DNA of 64,000 bases from Paenibacillus catalpae (GTDB lineage Bacteria > Bacillota > Bacilli > Paenibacillales > Paenibacillaceae), in NCBI RefSeq assembly GCF_900112695.1, contig NZ_FOMT01000004.1:720863-784862 (forward strand). Reading direction: 5' to 3'. The position numbers and the translations under genes were made by a program. Each line of letters opens with the position of its first letter. Position 1 is the stretch's first letter. Shown here one piece after another: positions 24,395-32,794 of this stretch. Below the pieces are notes generated by a model that did no database searches, was not told the origin of the DNA, and saw nothing but the letters and a program-made list of their open reading frames with translations.

Positions 24395-26635
24395 TCAATG
24401 ATGACCAAATAAACTCAACCGTTTCGTCTCCCCGGGCTCTACCTTAATCCTGCTCCATTGCAAGTAACCGCATGAACCAAGCGGCAGAGCTGCTTCTTCC
24501 TCCGTTTCCGCCAGAAGCTTCACCTCAGCCGGAAAGCCGGTCGGATTGGTAATGAGTAAGTTCCGGGACGGGCTTTCTTCCCAGCTGCATTCGACCTGAT
24601 CGATCACCGTTACGATGCCGGTTGTCTTATTGACGTAAATACCCGGAAGCTCGGCATAGGTCAGCATAAGAGACACTTCGCACCAGCAGGAATAAGGGAT
24701 CGCTTCGCCAACGTTGTCCTTCCCCTCCCAATCGCTCATATTCACCCGCTCGCTCATATAACCGGGCGGCATATCCCAGCCTTCCCAGCCTCTGACCGGG
24801 CGGTCGGCCCGCGACAAATATTGCGGCAAATGGCCGGCGATTTCCCTCAGCAGCTCCAAATAATCATTATTGCCCGTTGCCCGGTACAGCTTGAGTAACG
24901 AATCACCGGACAACGTACAAATCCCCGGAGCGCTATGCTTATTCTGCACGTTAGCAATAACGGAACCCGTTGTACGGATGCCAAGCTGCTCAAAGGTTGA
25001 GCCCTTTGGAAAGCTGAAATCATAAGAGACGCACCAGGTCATCGCCTGAAGCGCTGCCTCTTCGGCCATTCGGATCCAATCCCAGTCTCCGCTTGTTTCA
25101 TACAGCACCATATAGGACTCAAGCAGAGCGAAGGCTGACTCGCTGTCCGGACATTGCAAAATTTCCCCCGGCCCCCCTGTCGTAAACCCCTGAAGGGTAA
25201 ACTCCCGGTAATAATGCCGCGCAGACAGCTCGGCAACAGCCATATATATGTCTTCATTAAAGTATTTCCCGCAAAGAGCCAGACCTGCCGGAGCTATACC
25301 TCCACCTGCGGAACCGCCGATGATGATATCTCCGGTCCCGGTATGAACCCATTGCCCGAATTGACCGTACTTGTGCCACAGCCGGACGAAGGCATCCGCC
25401 AGCCTCCTTGTTCCATCCAGCCATTCACCGGGGATTACATAGTCGGGGCGCGCCTCCTTAAGGGCAATCAAATGCTTCATGATGAAATACAATGCATCCG
25501 CGCTCTTGCGCAAAATGTGCCACTGCTCGGGATACTTTCGATCCGGAGCATCGTTAAATTCATCGCCATACCATTGTCCGTTGTAACAGACCCCACGGAA
25601 GAAGCCCGCTTCCGTCTGGCTGCTGAACAGGAAGCGAAGCGTATCAAGCGCTCGGCTTACTGAAAGATCACTGCCCTCAAGAAGCAAAGCGAGGCTCGAC
25701 ATGCCTCCCCCTACCCAGCCAACCTGCCAATCCTGATGCTTCATATCAATTGTGCCTACCGCATAATAACCAAGCTCAGCGTTCCAGTTCATCGCGTTGT
25801 ACTTCCGCTCCTGAATCTCCCACGCTGCGGAGAACGGCAGGCTTCGCGCCAAGGCAGCTTGAGGCTGCCCCTTCTGGCGGACGGCTGCGAACCGCTCGAA
25901 CAAGGTCTGAACATTTGGGCAAGAGAACCGATAAATCCGGCAGCTGAGCTCTACCGTATCCCCCGGCTTAAAATCATGACCTCTATCGGTGCCAGGCACT
26001 TTGGTGGTAGCCATCTCATATTTCACGGACGGCCGGACTCCCGGTGTCTGGAACGAGATTCGTGCCGAGCTCCGGTCAGCATTCTCTACCACATGGATCG
26101 AGCTGTCCCCAAACGCCGTCCCCTGCTCCGTAACAAACAGCCATCCGGTTGCCGATGCTTGATCCATAATCCCTACGGCAGGCGTAGCCGCATCGCCGGT
26201 CAGCAGATGGAAGGCAGACGGAACTTGTTCCTTATTAGACAACCGAGGAACATCCGTAATCAGGTTCGGTACATTGGGTCCGATATCATCGAGTCTCGAC
26301 CAGCAAGGGGCATAGGACAACTCGCGCACTTCGAACCGGTTCCCGGCATATATGGCGCCCGGCACCAAGACATAATTTTGCGCAGACCATCCGCTCCATA
26401 GAAAAGACAATGCAACAGCGGATTCGTCCGAGACGTCATGCGACTGGAATTGTGCAGTCAGTATCTGGCCATCCGGATGGTCAACGCTGCCTTCGATACT
26501 TACTTGTACAGACCAATCCCGGCTTAGAGCGGTTTGATTTTCGGCTTCGCAATGAAGTGGAATATCGAAGGACTCCCGTATTTCACTGCCTTTATATTTC
26601 GTTACGCTGCCGGCATAAGTCACAATTGACCTCAT
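24395..26635 (-). CDS. Putative six-hairpin glycosidase of unassigned family
   Basis: 746 residues, no signal peptide. An N-terminal beta-rich part (about 1-270) is followed by a helical region whose repeated hairpins look like an (alpha/alpha)6 barrel: QVGWVGGGMSSLALLLEG, FFRGVCYNGQWYGDEFND, HILRKSADALYFIMKHL, GGSAGGGIAPAGLALCGKYF, SESAFALLESYMVLYETSGD and GDSLLKLYRATGNNDYLELLREIAGHLPQYL. A small C-terminal beta domain follows. This is typical of glycoside hydrolases acting on oligosaccharides, but I cannot place it in a numbered family or name catalytic residues, although several Asp/Glu are well placed. The ATG at 26635 has AAGGAAGGGG 7 bases upstream. It is a cytoplasmic, single-gene unit. 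Confidence 0.7.
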   Translation of the reverse strand: MRSIVTYAGSVTKYKGSEIRESFDIPLHCEAENQTALSRDWSVQVSIEGSVDHPDGQILTAQFQSHDVSDESAVALSFLWSGWSAQNYVLVPGAIYAGNRFEVRELSYAPCWSRLDDIGPNVPNLITDVPRLSNKEQVPSAFHLLTGDAATPAVGIMDQASATGWLFVTEQGTAFGDSSIHVVENADRSSARISFQTPGVRPSVKYEMATTKVPGTDRGHDFKPGDTVELSCRIYRFSCPNVQTLFERFAAVRQKGQPQAALARSLPFSAAWEIQERKYNAMNWNAELGYYAVGTIDMKHQDWQVGWVGGGMSSLALLLEGSDLSVSRALDTLRFLFSSQTEAGFFRGVCYNGQWYGDEFNDAPDRKYPEQWHILRKSADALYFIMKHLIALKEARPDYVIPGEWLDGTRRLADAFVRLWHKYGQFGQWVHTGTGDIIIGGSAGGGIAPAGLALCGKYFNEDIYMAVAELSARHYYREFTLQGFTTGGPGEILQCPDSESAFALLESYMVLYETSGDWDWIRMAEEAALQAMTWCVSYDFSFPKGSTFEQLGIRTTGSVIANVQNKHSAPGICTLSGDSLLKLYRATGNNDYLELLREIAGHLPQYLSRADRPVRGWEGWDMPPGYMSERVNMSDWEGKDNVGEAIPYSCWCEVSLMLTYAELPGIYVNKTTGIVTVIDQVECSWEESPSRNLLITNPTGFPAEVKLLAETEEEAALPLGSCGYLQWSRIKVEPGETKRLSLFGHH

Positions 26636-26751
26636 CAATATACCCCTTCCTTAAGCAGCTAATGCTTGTTGAAGGTACGTTAACATGCCCCGGCTGACCG
26701 GTCTATTGTGAAATAAACGAATTACTGTACAATCCCGTAATTCCTTTAAAT

Positions 26752-26778
26752 TAAAAAAACCGGCCTCCTCAGGCCGGT
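26752..26778 (-). terminator. Terminator of the DUF423 gene
   Basis: ACCGGCCT, loop CCTC, AGGCCGGT (26759-26778); on the minus strand it ends in TTTTTTT. Confidence 0.9.
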
Positions 26779-26785
26779 CCCCCCA

Positions 26786-27148
26786 CTACAACACGCCAAT
26801 CGCAATCAGCACCCAGCCGATCATAAAGGACAGACCGCCAAGCGGCGTAACCGGACCAAGCAGGCGCACTCTTTTCAAACTTAAAACGTATAGACTACCA
26901 GAGAACAGCACGATTCCCACTGCCAGGAGCCAACCTCCCGTAACGATCATCCCGGAGTCCGGATAACGGTCTGCCAAGAGCCCCACTCCGATTAATCCGA
27001 GCGCGTGAATAATATGATACTGCACGCCAGTCTCATACACTTTAAGCTTGTCCGGTTCAATCTTGCTCTTCAGCGCATGTGCGCCAAACGCGCCAATCGC
27101 AACCGCTACGGCCATCAGAATACATCCAAGCACAACAAACGTTTGCAT
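26786..27148 (-). CDS. DUF423 membrane protein (YwdK-like)
   Basis: 120 residues with four hydrophobic segments. GAFGAHALKSKI after the first helix, YETGVQYHIIHALGL and FSGSLYVLSL...GPVTPLGGLSFMIGW are the conserved blocks of DUF423, a family of small inner membrane proteins of unknown function. GAGGG lies close to the start codon. Monocistronic. Confidence 0.92.
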   Translation of the reverse strand: MQTFVVLGCILMAVAVAIGAFGAHALKSKIEPDKLKVYETGVQYHIIHALGLIGVGLLADRYPDSGMIVTGGWLLAVGIVLFSGSLYVLSLKRVRLLGPVTPLGGLSFMIGWVLIAIGVL

Positions 27149-27276
27149 CCCATTCCCTCTTCTCTTGAATTTTCTTCCTCTAGCATATCATGTTCCACAA
27201 TAATTTCCGATTGCTTTACGGCCTGCCGGGTAGTATCGTTGTAGGTTGGAATAGCATCGGGAGGCACACTTACATT

Positions 27277-28527
27277 ATGAAATGGTTTCAATCTACTACG
27301 GCGGAGTGGAAGGGCTGGTCCCGCAACATCCGTCTCTTCTTTCTGTCGAACATGTTATATCAATTCGGAACAGGCTTGTTCTCGGTACTCTACAACTTAT
27401 ATATCCACGAGCTGGGCTACCCCGACGCCATGAGCGGGACGGTCGTCAGCATGCAGTCGCTTGCCACGGCGGTCTGCTTCATCCCCATTGGCCTATTTGG
27501 CGACCGCACCAGCCGCAAACGGTTACTCCTCATCGGAGCCTTATGCAGCGGAATTGTCCTTGCCGGACGTTCCTTGTTCGAATCGGAGAGCAGCTTGCTG
27601 ACAATGGCGGTTCTGACCGGAATCTTCGCAACCGTCCTTCAGGTACTCGCCATCCCTTTCCTTGCGGACAATGTGGCCAAGGCAGACCGGCTGCGCATCT
27701 TCAGCATCTACTCCGCATTTGTGCTGGCGGCCCAAGTGGCCGGCAGTCTTGGCGGCGGTGTCATTTCCGATGTGCTGCAGGATGCCGGGGTAAGCGAGCT
27801 GCTCTCGTTCAAGCTTGTCCTTCTGGCTGGCAGTATCGCCACGATCGGAGCATTCCTGCCGCTGCAGGCGATGAGGGAGAGCAAGAGGACAGACAAAACG
27901 GAGGAAAACCAGCATGCAGCCTTGCCTCAACCCGCTCCGGTAAAAAAAGAGTTCCGCTTTATTGCCGCATTTGCAGCCGTAGAGCTGCTCATCGGCATAG
28001 GCTCCGGGCTGGTCATCCCTTATCTGAACCTGTATTTTACGAACCGCTTCGAGGTCTCGCTTAGCGGCATGAGCTTCCTGCTCTCGCTTGGACAGGTGAT
28101 GACCATCTTCTCCATGCTTATTGGTCCATCGCTGGCCAGCCGGATCGGACAGGTGAAGGCGATCGTAATTTTCCAGACGCTGTCGCTCCCGTTCCTGCTT
28201 ATTACCGGCTTTACGAATATGCTGCTTGTCGCTTCGATCAGCTTCTTATTCCGGCAGGCTTTGATGAACGCCGCCAATCCGCTTCTGTCTGCGACACTTA
28301 TGAACCGGGTCTCGGCTCGTAATCAAAGCTTGGCCAATTCGGTCATGCAAACCGCCTTTATGCTTGGCTGGGCTACCATGGGGCCGGTCCAATCCCATAT
28401 CATCACATCCCATGGCTACTATTGGGGTTATGCGATTACGTTCAGCATCACAGGCCTTCTCTATGTAACCGCCTCTCTCCTCTTCTATCTTCTGTTCCGG
28501 GAGAAGAAGGAATCGCAGCCTAATTGA
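27277..28527 (+). CDS. MFS transporter
   Basis: 416 residues with 12 hydrophobic segments. The A-like motif between TM2 and TM3 (GLFGDRTSRKRLLLIGAL) and an acidic/basic central loop (residues about 195-225) place it in the major facilitator superfamily, in an uncharacterised group. The substrate is unknown. The ATG at 27277 has GGGAGG 11 bases upstream; a longer frame from 27190 has none and would overlap the promoter. Followed by a terminator that is also the first member of a palindrome pair. Confidence 0.85.
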   Translation: MKWFQSTTAEWKGWSRNIRLFFLSNMLYQFGTGLFSVLYNLYIHELGYPDAMSGTVVSMQSLATAVCFIPIGLFGDRTSRKRLLLIGALCSGIVLAGRSLFESESSLLTMAVLTGIFATVLQVLAIPFLADNVAKADRLRIFSIYSAFVLAAQVAGSLGGGVISDVLQDAGVSELLSFKLVLLAGSIATIGAFLPLQAMRESKRTDKTEENQHAALPQPAPVKKEFRFIAAFAAVELLIGIGSGLVIPYLNLYFTNRFEVSLSGMSFLLSLGQVMTIFSMLIGPSLASRIGQVKAIVIFQTLSLPFLLITGFTNMLLVASISFLFRQALMNAANPLLSATLMNRVSARNQSLANSVMQTAFMLGWATMGPVQSHIITSHGYYWGYAITFSITGLLYVTASLLFYLLFREKKESQPN

Positions 28528-28535
28528 CCATGTTG

Positions 28536-28579
28536 AAGCAAGGCTTAACGATGCCGCGCATCGTTAAGCCTTGCTTTTT
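28536..28579 (+). terminator. Terminator of the MFS gene, extending a palindrome
   Basis: A TTAA-bounded 23-bp palindrome (28545-28567, arms TTAACGATGC) is extended outwards by AAGCAAGGC/GCCTTGCTT and followed by TTTTT. Confidence 0.88.
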
Positions 28580-28619
28580 GGTCTGCCGAGGCTGATTTAA
28601 CGACGCTGCACATCGTTAA
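28545..28619. repeat. Single pair of 23-bp palindromes, 52 bp apart
   Basis: Two palindromes at 28545-28567 (TTAACGATGC arms, CGC centre) and 28597-28619 (TTAACGACGC with ACATCGTTAA). The start-to-start distance is 52, the length 23, both ends are TTAA and the spacer is 29 bases. These are exactly the parameters of the pairs at 3121-3442 and 14399-14722, though the arm sequences are unrelated. Confidence 0.85.
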
Positions 28620-28781
28620 GTCCACTTTTTAGCCGGAATGTTAAAAAAGTACAATAAGTCATTTAATTCGTGTAGTAAAAGAATTTTTAATAAACGCTAT
28701 AATTTTCTCTAGGAAAGGAGGATTCGCCAGCAATATTGTAAGCGCTTCACCAAAAATTCTTTTCGAAGGGGAATGCAATAA
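28620..28781 (+). promoter_or_regulatory. Xylanase upstream region with cre-like box
   Basis: TGTAAGCGCTTCAC at 28737-28750 resembles the catabolite-response element (palindromic core AAGCGCTT) and lies 32 bases before the start codon. A TATAAT sits at 28698-28703. An AGGAAAGGAGG at 28711-28721 has no usable start codon after it. Confidence 0.6.
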
Positions 28782-31700
28782 ATGAGTAGATCATTGAAAA
28801 AGCTCGTCTCGATCCTGCTTGCAGCAGCGCTGCTTATCCCGATCGGCAGGCTTGCACCCGTTGCGGAAGCGGCAGATGCGGAACCGACTGTTGTTTATCA
28901 TGAGGATTTCGCAAGCGATAAAGGTGTCGCAATCCAATCCGGCGGCGCCAGTCTGACGCAGGTTACGGGCAAGGTATTTGACGGCAATGAAGATGGAAGC
29001 GCTTTATCTGTAAGCAACCGGAAAGACAGCTGGGATGCGGCAGATTTCAAATTCACTGACATTGGGCTCGAGAATGGAAAAACGTATACCGCAACCGTAA
29101 AAGGTTATGTTGACGAAGGCGTGACAGTGCCTGCGGAGGCTCAAGCCTATTTGCAAGCCGTGGATAGTGATAGCTATGGCTTCCTCGCAGGAACTAATTT
29201 CGCAGCAGGAGCCCCTTTCACTTTAACCAAAGAATTTACCGTGGATACTAGCGTCAGCACGCAGCTGCGCGTTCAATCCAGCGAGGAAGGTAAAGCCGTA
29301 CCGTTCTACATCGGCGATATCCTGATCACCGAGACCGCAACGGGCGGCGGTGGTGAAGAAGAACCGCCTAGACCACCGGCTTTGCCTTTTAACGCGATTA
29401 CTTTTGAAGATCAAACAGCCGGCGGATTTACAGGCCGTGCAGGGACGGAAACACTCACGGTCACGGATGAAGCTAACCATACAGCAGACGGTTCGTATGC
29501 CTTGAAGGTTGAAGGCAGAACAACAAGCTGGCACGGCCCTTCCTTGCGCGTAGAGCCATATGTCAACAAAGGCTTCGAGTATAAAGTAACCGCTTGGGTT
29601 AAGCTTCTGTCGCCTGAAACAAGCACCAAGCTCGAGCTTGCCTCCCAGATTGGCGATGGCAGCAGCGCCAACTATCCAAGCCTTGCAAGCAAAACAATCT
29701 CCGCAAGCGACGGATGGGTTGAGCTCCAAGGCACCTACCGTTATAACAGCGTAGGCGGCGAGTATCTGACCATTTATGTACAGAGCTCTAATGCCACTGC
29801 TTCTTACTACATCGACGACATCAGCTTTGAGAGCACGGGCTCCGGTCCGGTCGGCATTCAGAAGGACCTCACTCCAGTTAAAGAGGTATACAAAGACGAC
29901 TTCCTGATCGGAAATGCCATTACGGCTGAAGACCTGGAAGGCGCAAGGCTTGAACTCCTGAAGATGCACCACGATGTGGTAACCGCCGGCAATGCCATGA
30001 AGCCGGATGCGATGCAGCCAACAAAAGACAACTTCACTTTCACAGCCGCGGATGCCATGGTCGACAAAGTACTTGCTGAAGGCATGCAAATGCACGGTCA
30101 CGTACTTGTCTGGCATCAACAGTCTCCTGCATGGCAGAATACAACGACAGATTCCTCCAACAACACGGTTCCGCTCGGACGCGAGGAAGCTCTCGTCAAC
30201 TTAAGAACACATATCAAGACCGTTATGGAGCATTTTGGCGACAAAGTGATCTCTTGGGATGTTGTGAACGAAGCAATGAACGATAATCCGTCTAATCCAT
30301 CGAATTATAAAGCATCCCTGCGTCAAACTCCTTGGTATAATGCCATCGGACCCGATTATGTTGAGCAGGCGTTCCTCGCCGCAAGAGAAGTGCTCGACGA
30401 GAATCCGGACTGGGATATCAAGCTGTATTACAACGATTACAACGAAGATAACCAGAATAAAGCAACAGCCATTTACAACATGGTAAAAGATATCAATGAC
30501 CGTTATGCGGCAGCACACGAAGGCAAGCTTCTGATTGACGGCGTTGGTATGCAAGGGCATTACAATGTAAACACGAACCCCGAGAATGTGAAGCTCTCCC
30601 TGGAAAAATTTATATCGCTTGGCGTAACCGTAAGCATTAGCGAGCTGGACATCACGGCTGGCAGCAACTATACGCTTCCAGAAAACCTTGCTACGGCTCA
30701 AGCCTATCTGTACGCACAGCTCTTCAATATACTCAAAGAACATGCAGATCATATTGAACGCGTTACGTTCTGGGGCCTTGATGACAATACAAGCTGGAGA
30801 GCCGAGAATAATCCGCTCCTGTTCGATAAGAATCTGCAGGCTAAACCAGCTTACTACGGCGTAATTGATCCAGATACCTTTATAGCTGAAAATGCGCCTG
30901 AAACGGAGGATGCTAACCAGGCGACGGCGAAATACGGCACACCTGTCATCGACGGAAATTTGGATTCGATCTGGAGCGGCGTACAAGAAATGTCAATTAA
31001 CCGTTACCAGATGGCTTGGCAAGGAGCAAACGGCACTGCCAAAGCACTCTGGGATGATCATAACCTGTATGTGCTGATTCAAGTCAGCGACTCTGAGCTT
31101 AATAAAGCAAACGCAAATGCATGGGAACAGGATTCGGTAGAGGTATTTCTTGACCAAAACAATGGAAAAACAACTTTCTATCAAAGCGATGACGGCCAAT
31201 ATCGGATTAATTACGACAACGAGACATCCTTCAGCCCAACAAGCATTGCAACCGGCTTCGAATCGCAAACCAAGAAAACGGAAACCAGCTACACGGTTGA
31301 GCTTAAAATTCCACTTACAGCCGTAACACCTGCTAATCAAAAGAAGCTTGGCTTTGACGTACAGATCAATGACGCGACAGACGGTGCTCGTACCAGCGTT
31401 GCCGCATGGAACGATACAACCGGCAACGGTTACCAGGATACTTCGGTATACGGCGAGCTTACCCTTTCCGGCAAAGACGATAACGGCTCTGGCTCTGGCA
31501 GCGGCGGCGGCTCCTTACCGCAAACTAGCAACGTTGTGAAGAACCCTGACGGTTCAACAACGCTGAAGCCAGAAGTGAAAACAACAAACGGCAATGCCGT
31601 TGGCACCGTTACAAGCGAGGACCTGAAAAAAGCACTCGAGCAAGCGACTCCGGCAGCAGGCGGCAAGAAGCAAGTTGTCATCGACGTACCGCTGCAAGGG

Positions 31701-32708
31701 AATGCAGCTTCGTATGCCGTTCAATTACCAACGCAAAGCTTAAAGAACGCGGACAGCTATGTTTTAACAGCAAAGATCGCCAACGCTTTTGTTCAAATTC
31801 CAAGCAATATGCTCTCTAACACAAATGTTACCGCGGACCAGGTATCCATCCGTGTAGCTAAAGCTTCCATCGAGAACCTGGATGCAGCGACCCGTGAACT
31901 AATCGGCAATCGTCCTGTTATCGATCTGAGCCTTGTCGCAGGCGGCAATGTGATCGCATGGAACAACCCGGCTGCACCGGTAACGGTAGCTATTCCGTAC
32001 ACGCCAACAGCGGAAGAGCTTAAGCATCCGGAGCATATCGTGATCTGGTATATCGATGGCAGCGGCAAAGCAACTCCGGTTCCAAACAGCCGTTACGATG
32101 CGGCAACCGGTGCGGTCATTTTCCAAACGACGCATTTCAGCACCTATGCAGCCGTATCCGTCTTCAAGACGTTTGGAGATCTGGCTAAAGTGCCTTGGGC
32201 CAAAGAAGCCATTGACGCCATGGCCTCCCGCGGCGTCATCAAAGGCACAGGCGAGAATACCTTCTCCCCTGCCGCTTCAATTAAGAGAGCAGATTTCATC
32301 GCCCTTCTTGTAAGAGCGCTTGAGCTGCATGGCAGCGGCACAGATGCTGCAATGTTCAGCGATGTTCCAGCTGACGCGTACTATTATAGTGAGCTGGCTG
32401 TTGCCAAGGAGCTTGGTATAGCAACGGGCTTTGAGGACAACACCTTTAAGCCAGGCAGCAGCATCACCCGTCAAGATATGATGGTGCTGACCACGCGTGC
32501 TCTGAAAGTAGTCGGCATTCAATTGCCAGCGGGCGGTTCCCTGGACACGTTCTCTGATGCAGCAAGTGTTGCCGGTTATGCGCAAGACAGCGTAGCGGCA
32601 CTTGTCAAAGCCGGTGTTGTTACCGGCAATGCGAGCAAGCTCGCCCCTAACGATCAGTTGACCCGTGCGGAAGCAGCGGTAATTCTGTACCGGATTTGGA
32701 AACTGTAA
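28782..32708 (+). CDS. Cell-surface modular GH10 endo-1,4-beta-xylanase with SLH repeats
   Basis: 1308 residues. Order: signal peptide (1-30, ending AEA); two CBM22-like modules (about 35-185 and 205-355), linked by a Gly/Glu/Pro segment; the GH10 barrel (about 358-700) with acid/base Glu497 in WDVVNEA and nucleophile Glu621 in SISELDI; a CBM9-type module (about 715-890, starting YGTPVIDGNLDSIW); a Gly/Ser linker near 901; an extra domain of about 210 residues that I do not recognise; and three S-layer homology repeats (1129-1308; FGDLAKVPWAKEAI, FSDVPADAYYYSEL, FSDAASVAGYAQDSV). SLH repeats bind pyruvylated cell-wall polymer, so the enzyme is displayed on the cell surface and cuts xylan. A cre-like site upstream suggests glucose repression. 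Confidence 0.96.
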   Translation: MSRSLKKLVSILLAAALLIPIGRLAPVAEAADAEPTVVYHEDFASDKGVAIQSGGASLTQVTGKVFDGNEDGSALSVSNRKDSWDAADFKFTDIGLENGKTYTATVKGYVDEGVTVPAEAQAYLQAVDSDSYGFLAGTNFAAGAPFTLTKEFTVDTSVSTQLRVQSSEEGKAVPFYIGDILITETATGGGGEEEPPRPPALPFNAITFEDQTAGGFTGRAGTETLTVTDEANHTADGSYALKVEGRTTSWHGPSLRVEPYVNKGFEYKVTAWVKLLSPETSTKLELASQIGDGSSANYPSLASKTISASDGWVELQGTYRYNSVGGEYLTIYVQSSNATASYYIDDISFESTGSGPVGIQKDLTPVKEVYKDDFLIGNAITAEDLEGARLELLKMHHDVVTAGNAMKPDAMQPTKDNFTFTAADAMVDKVLAEGMQMHGHVLVWHQQSPAWQNTTTDSSNNTVPLGREEALVNLRTHIKTVMEHFGDKVISWDVVNEAMNDNPSNPSNYKASLRQTPWYNAIGPDYVEQAFLAAREVLDENPDWDIKLYYNDYNEDNQNKATAIYNMVKDINDRYAAAHEGKLLIDGVGMQGHYNVNTNPENVKLSLEKFISLGVTVSISELDITAGSNYTLPENLATAQAYLYAQLFNILKEHADHIERVTFWGLDDNTSWRAENNPLLFDKNLQAKPAYYGVIDPDTFIAENAPETEDANQATAKYGTPVIDGNLDSIWSGVQEMSINRYQMAWQGANGTAKALWDDHNLYVLIQVSDSELNKANANAWEQDSVEVFLDQNNGKTTFYQSDDGQYRINYDNETSFSPTSIATGFESQTKKTETSYTVELKIPLTAVTPANQKKLGFDVQINDATDGARTSVAAWNDTTGNGYQDTSVYGELTLSGKDDNGSGSGSGGGSLPQTSNVVKNPDGSTTLKPEVKTTNGNAVGTVTSEDLKKALEQATPAAGGKKQVVIDVPLQGNAASYAVQLPTQSLKNADSYVLTAKIANAFVQIPSNMLSNTNVTADQVSIRVAKASIENLDAATRELIGNRPVIDLSLVAGGNVIAWNNPAAPVTVAIPYTPTAEELKHPEHIVIWYIDGSGKATPVPNSRYDAATGAVIFQTTHFSTYAAVSVFKTFGDLAKVPWAKEAIDAMASRGVIKGTGENTFSPAASIKRADFIALLVRALELHGSGTDAAMFSDVPADAYYYSELAVAKELGIATGFEDNTFKPGSSITRQDMMVLTTRALKVVGIQLPAGGSLDTFSDAASVAGYAQDSVAALVKAGVVTGNASKLAPNDQLTRAEAAVILYRIWKL

Positions 32709-32729
32709 TGAAGCAGATAGCAAGAAATA

Positions 32730-32760
32730 AGAAGGAGGGGGCAGACTGCCCCCTCCTTCT
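32730..32760. terminator. Terminator between xylanase and mannanase genes
   Basis: A 15-bp stem (AGAAGGAGGGGGCAG and its complement) with a one-base centre, between the convergent genes. Confidence 0.85.
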
Positions 32761-32794
32761 CATGTTTCATTGCATCATTCAACTATTGCTTAGT

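Noticed and set aside
28711..28721. Strong Shine-Dalgarno AGGAAAGGAGG upstream of the xylanase
   Set aside because: No ATG, GTG or usable TTG at proper distance; the only nearby TTG is followed at once by a stop codon. The real start at 28782 has its own GAAGGGG.
29223..30119. Long minus-strand ORF inside the xylanase gene
   Set aside because: It lies antisense to a convincing catalytic gene, has no ribosome binding site or motif, and arises from third-position base composition. The same applies to antisense ORFs at 30201-30986, 33491-34423 and 34970-35761.
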